Source: 2-01-FULL-33-17 sp964474375
GTDB taxonomy: Bacteria > Patescibacteriota > Minisyncoccia > Phycocordibacterales > UBA9973
DNA length: 20,073 bases
Direction: 5' to 3'
NCBI GenBank assembly: GCA_964474375.1
Contig: CAYYSG010000013.1
Span: 1-20,073, forward strand
Under the pieces are notes generated by a model, which searched no databases, had not been told where the DNA came from, and saw only the letters and a program-made list of their open reading frames with translations. Positions 20,004-20,073 of the stretch are shown here, piece after piece (position 1 is the stretch's first letter; each line of letters begins with the position of its first letter). The translations under genes and the position numbers were made by a program.

Positions 20004-20073
20004 ATGAACACAAGCCCCAAGCATGATGAACGTATGGCCAGTATGGTATTTGGGTCTGTGTACCCAATGTATG
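20004..20073 (+). CDS. N-terminus of a DUF2200-like protein, cut by the window edge
   Basis: The visible 23 codons read MNTSPKHDERMASMVFGSVYPMY and continue past the window in an open frame. As written here in pieces, HDERMASM and VFGSVYPMY match the start of the DUF2200 family as I remember it (a conserved FASVYPxY early in the protein). Function of that family is unknown. The call rests on about ten residues, so it is moderate. A TATAAT ends 7 nt before the ATG, which supports the start. Confidence 0.6.
   Translation, partial: MNTSPKHDERMASMVFGSVYPMY

Noticed and set aside
1..20073. Mobile elements, CRISPR arrays, toxin-antitoxin or defence systems
   Set aside because: No transposase, integrase, regularly spaced repeats or recognisable effector genes were seen; the XRE domain is fused to MurA rather than paired with a toxin.
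1..20073. UGA recoded to glycine as in Gracilibacteria/Absconditabacteria
   Set aside because: All conserved genes are full length without in-frame TGA, so the standard code applies.

Overview
The window looks like a scaffold from a small-genome bacterium of the Candidate Phyla Radiation (Patescibacteria, most like Parcubacteria/Paceibacteria). This is an inference from several things seen together: an AT-rich genome with tightly packed genes; housekeeping proteins trimmed of usual domains (a RelA/SpoT protein ending after TGS, a DnaX without its zinc loop or tau domain); a CPR-like L33; tRNAs without encoded CCA; and almost no Shine-Dalgarno sequences. I ran no database search.

Layout, left to right. 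A 5'-truncated alr and rpmG (+) face tRNA-Trp and a murA-miaA pair (-). murA carries an N-terminal XRE helix-turn-helix domain. It is divergent from murB across only 34 bp that hold a perfect 22-bp palindrome. Then come an unknown gene (+), a 54-codon two-helix membrane protein (-) broken by a 100-N scaffold gap, tRNA-Leu(CAA) (-), parB (+) and a small unknown gene (+). A minus-strand block dprA-topA-relA follows. Divergent from dprA is a plus-strand operon serS-ftsQ-dus-dnaX with 5-6 nt gaps. The right end holds a possible Janus/PHPT1-like gene (-), a DHH-family gene (-), tRNA-Gln(UUG) (-), an SRPBCC gene with a 20-codon basic ORF (+), a Nudix hydrolase (+) and the start of a DUF2200-like gene (+).

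How they work together. alr, murA and murB make peptidoglycan precursors, and ftsQ places wall synthesis at the division septum. miaA, dus, serS, rpmG and three tRNAs serve translation. parB, topA, dnaX and dprA handle chromosome segregation, topology, replication and uptake of DNA. relA is the stringent-response enzyme.

Most notable: (1) the XRE-MurA fusion with a palindrome centred exactly midway between the murA and murB start codons, suggesting a cell-wall enzyme that regulates its own divergent promoter; (2) widespread predicted leaderless transcription from extended -10 promoters, with a recurrent AT-ATG start context in place of Shine-Dalgarno; (3) nested inverted repeats over the relA promoter and start; (4) exact 55-bp flanks showing that the N gap is an assembly artefact hiding a gene; (5) a DHH gene with two changed metal ligands, lying between tRNA-Gln and a 15-bp copy of its 3' end.
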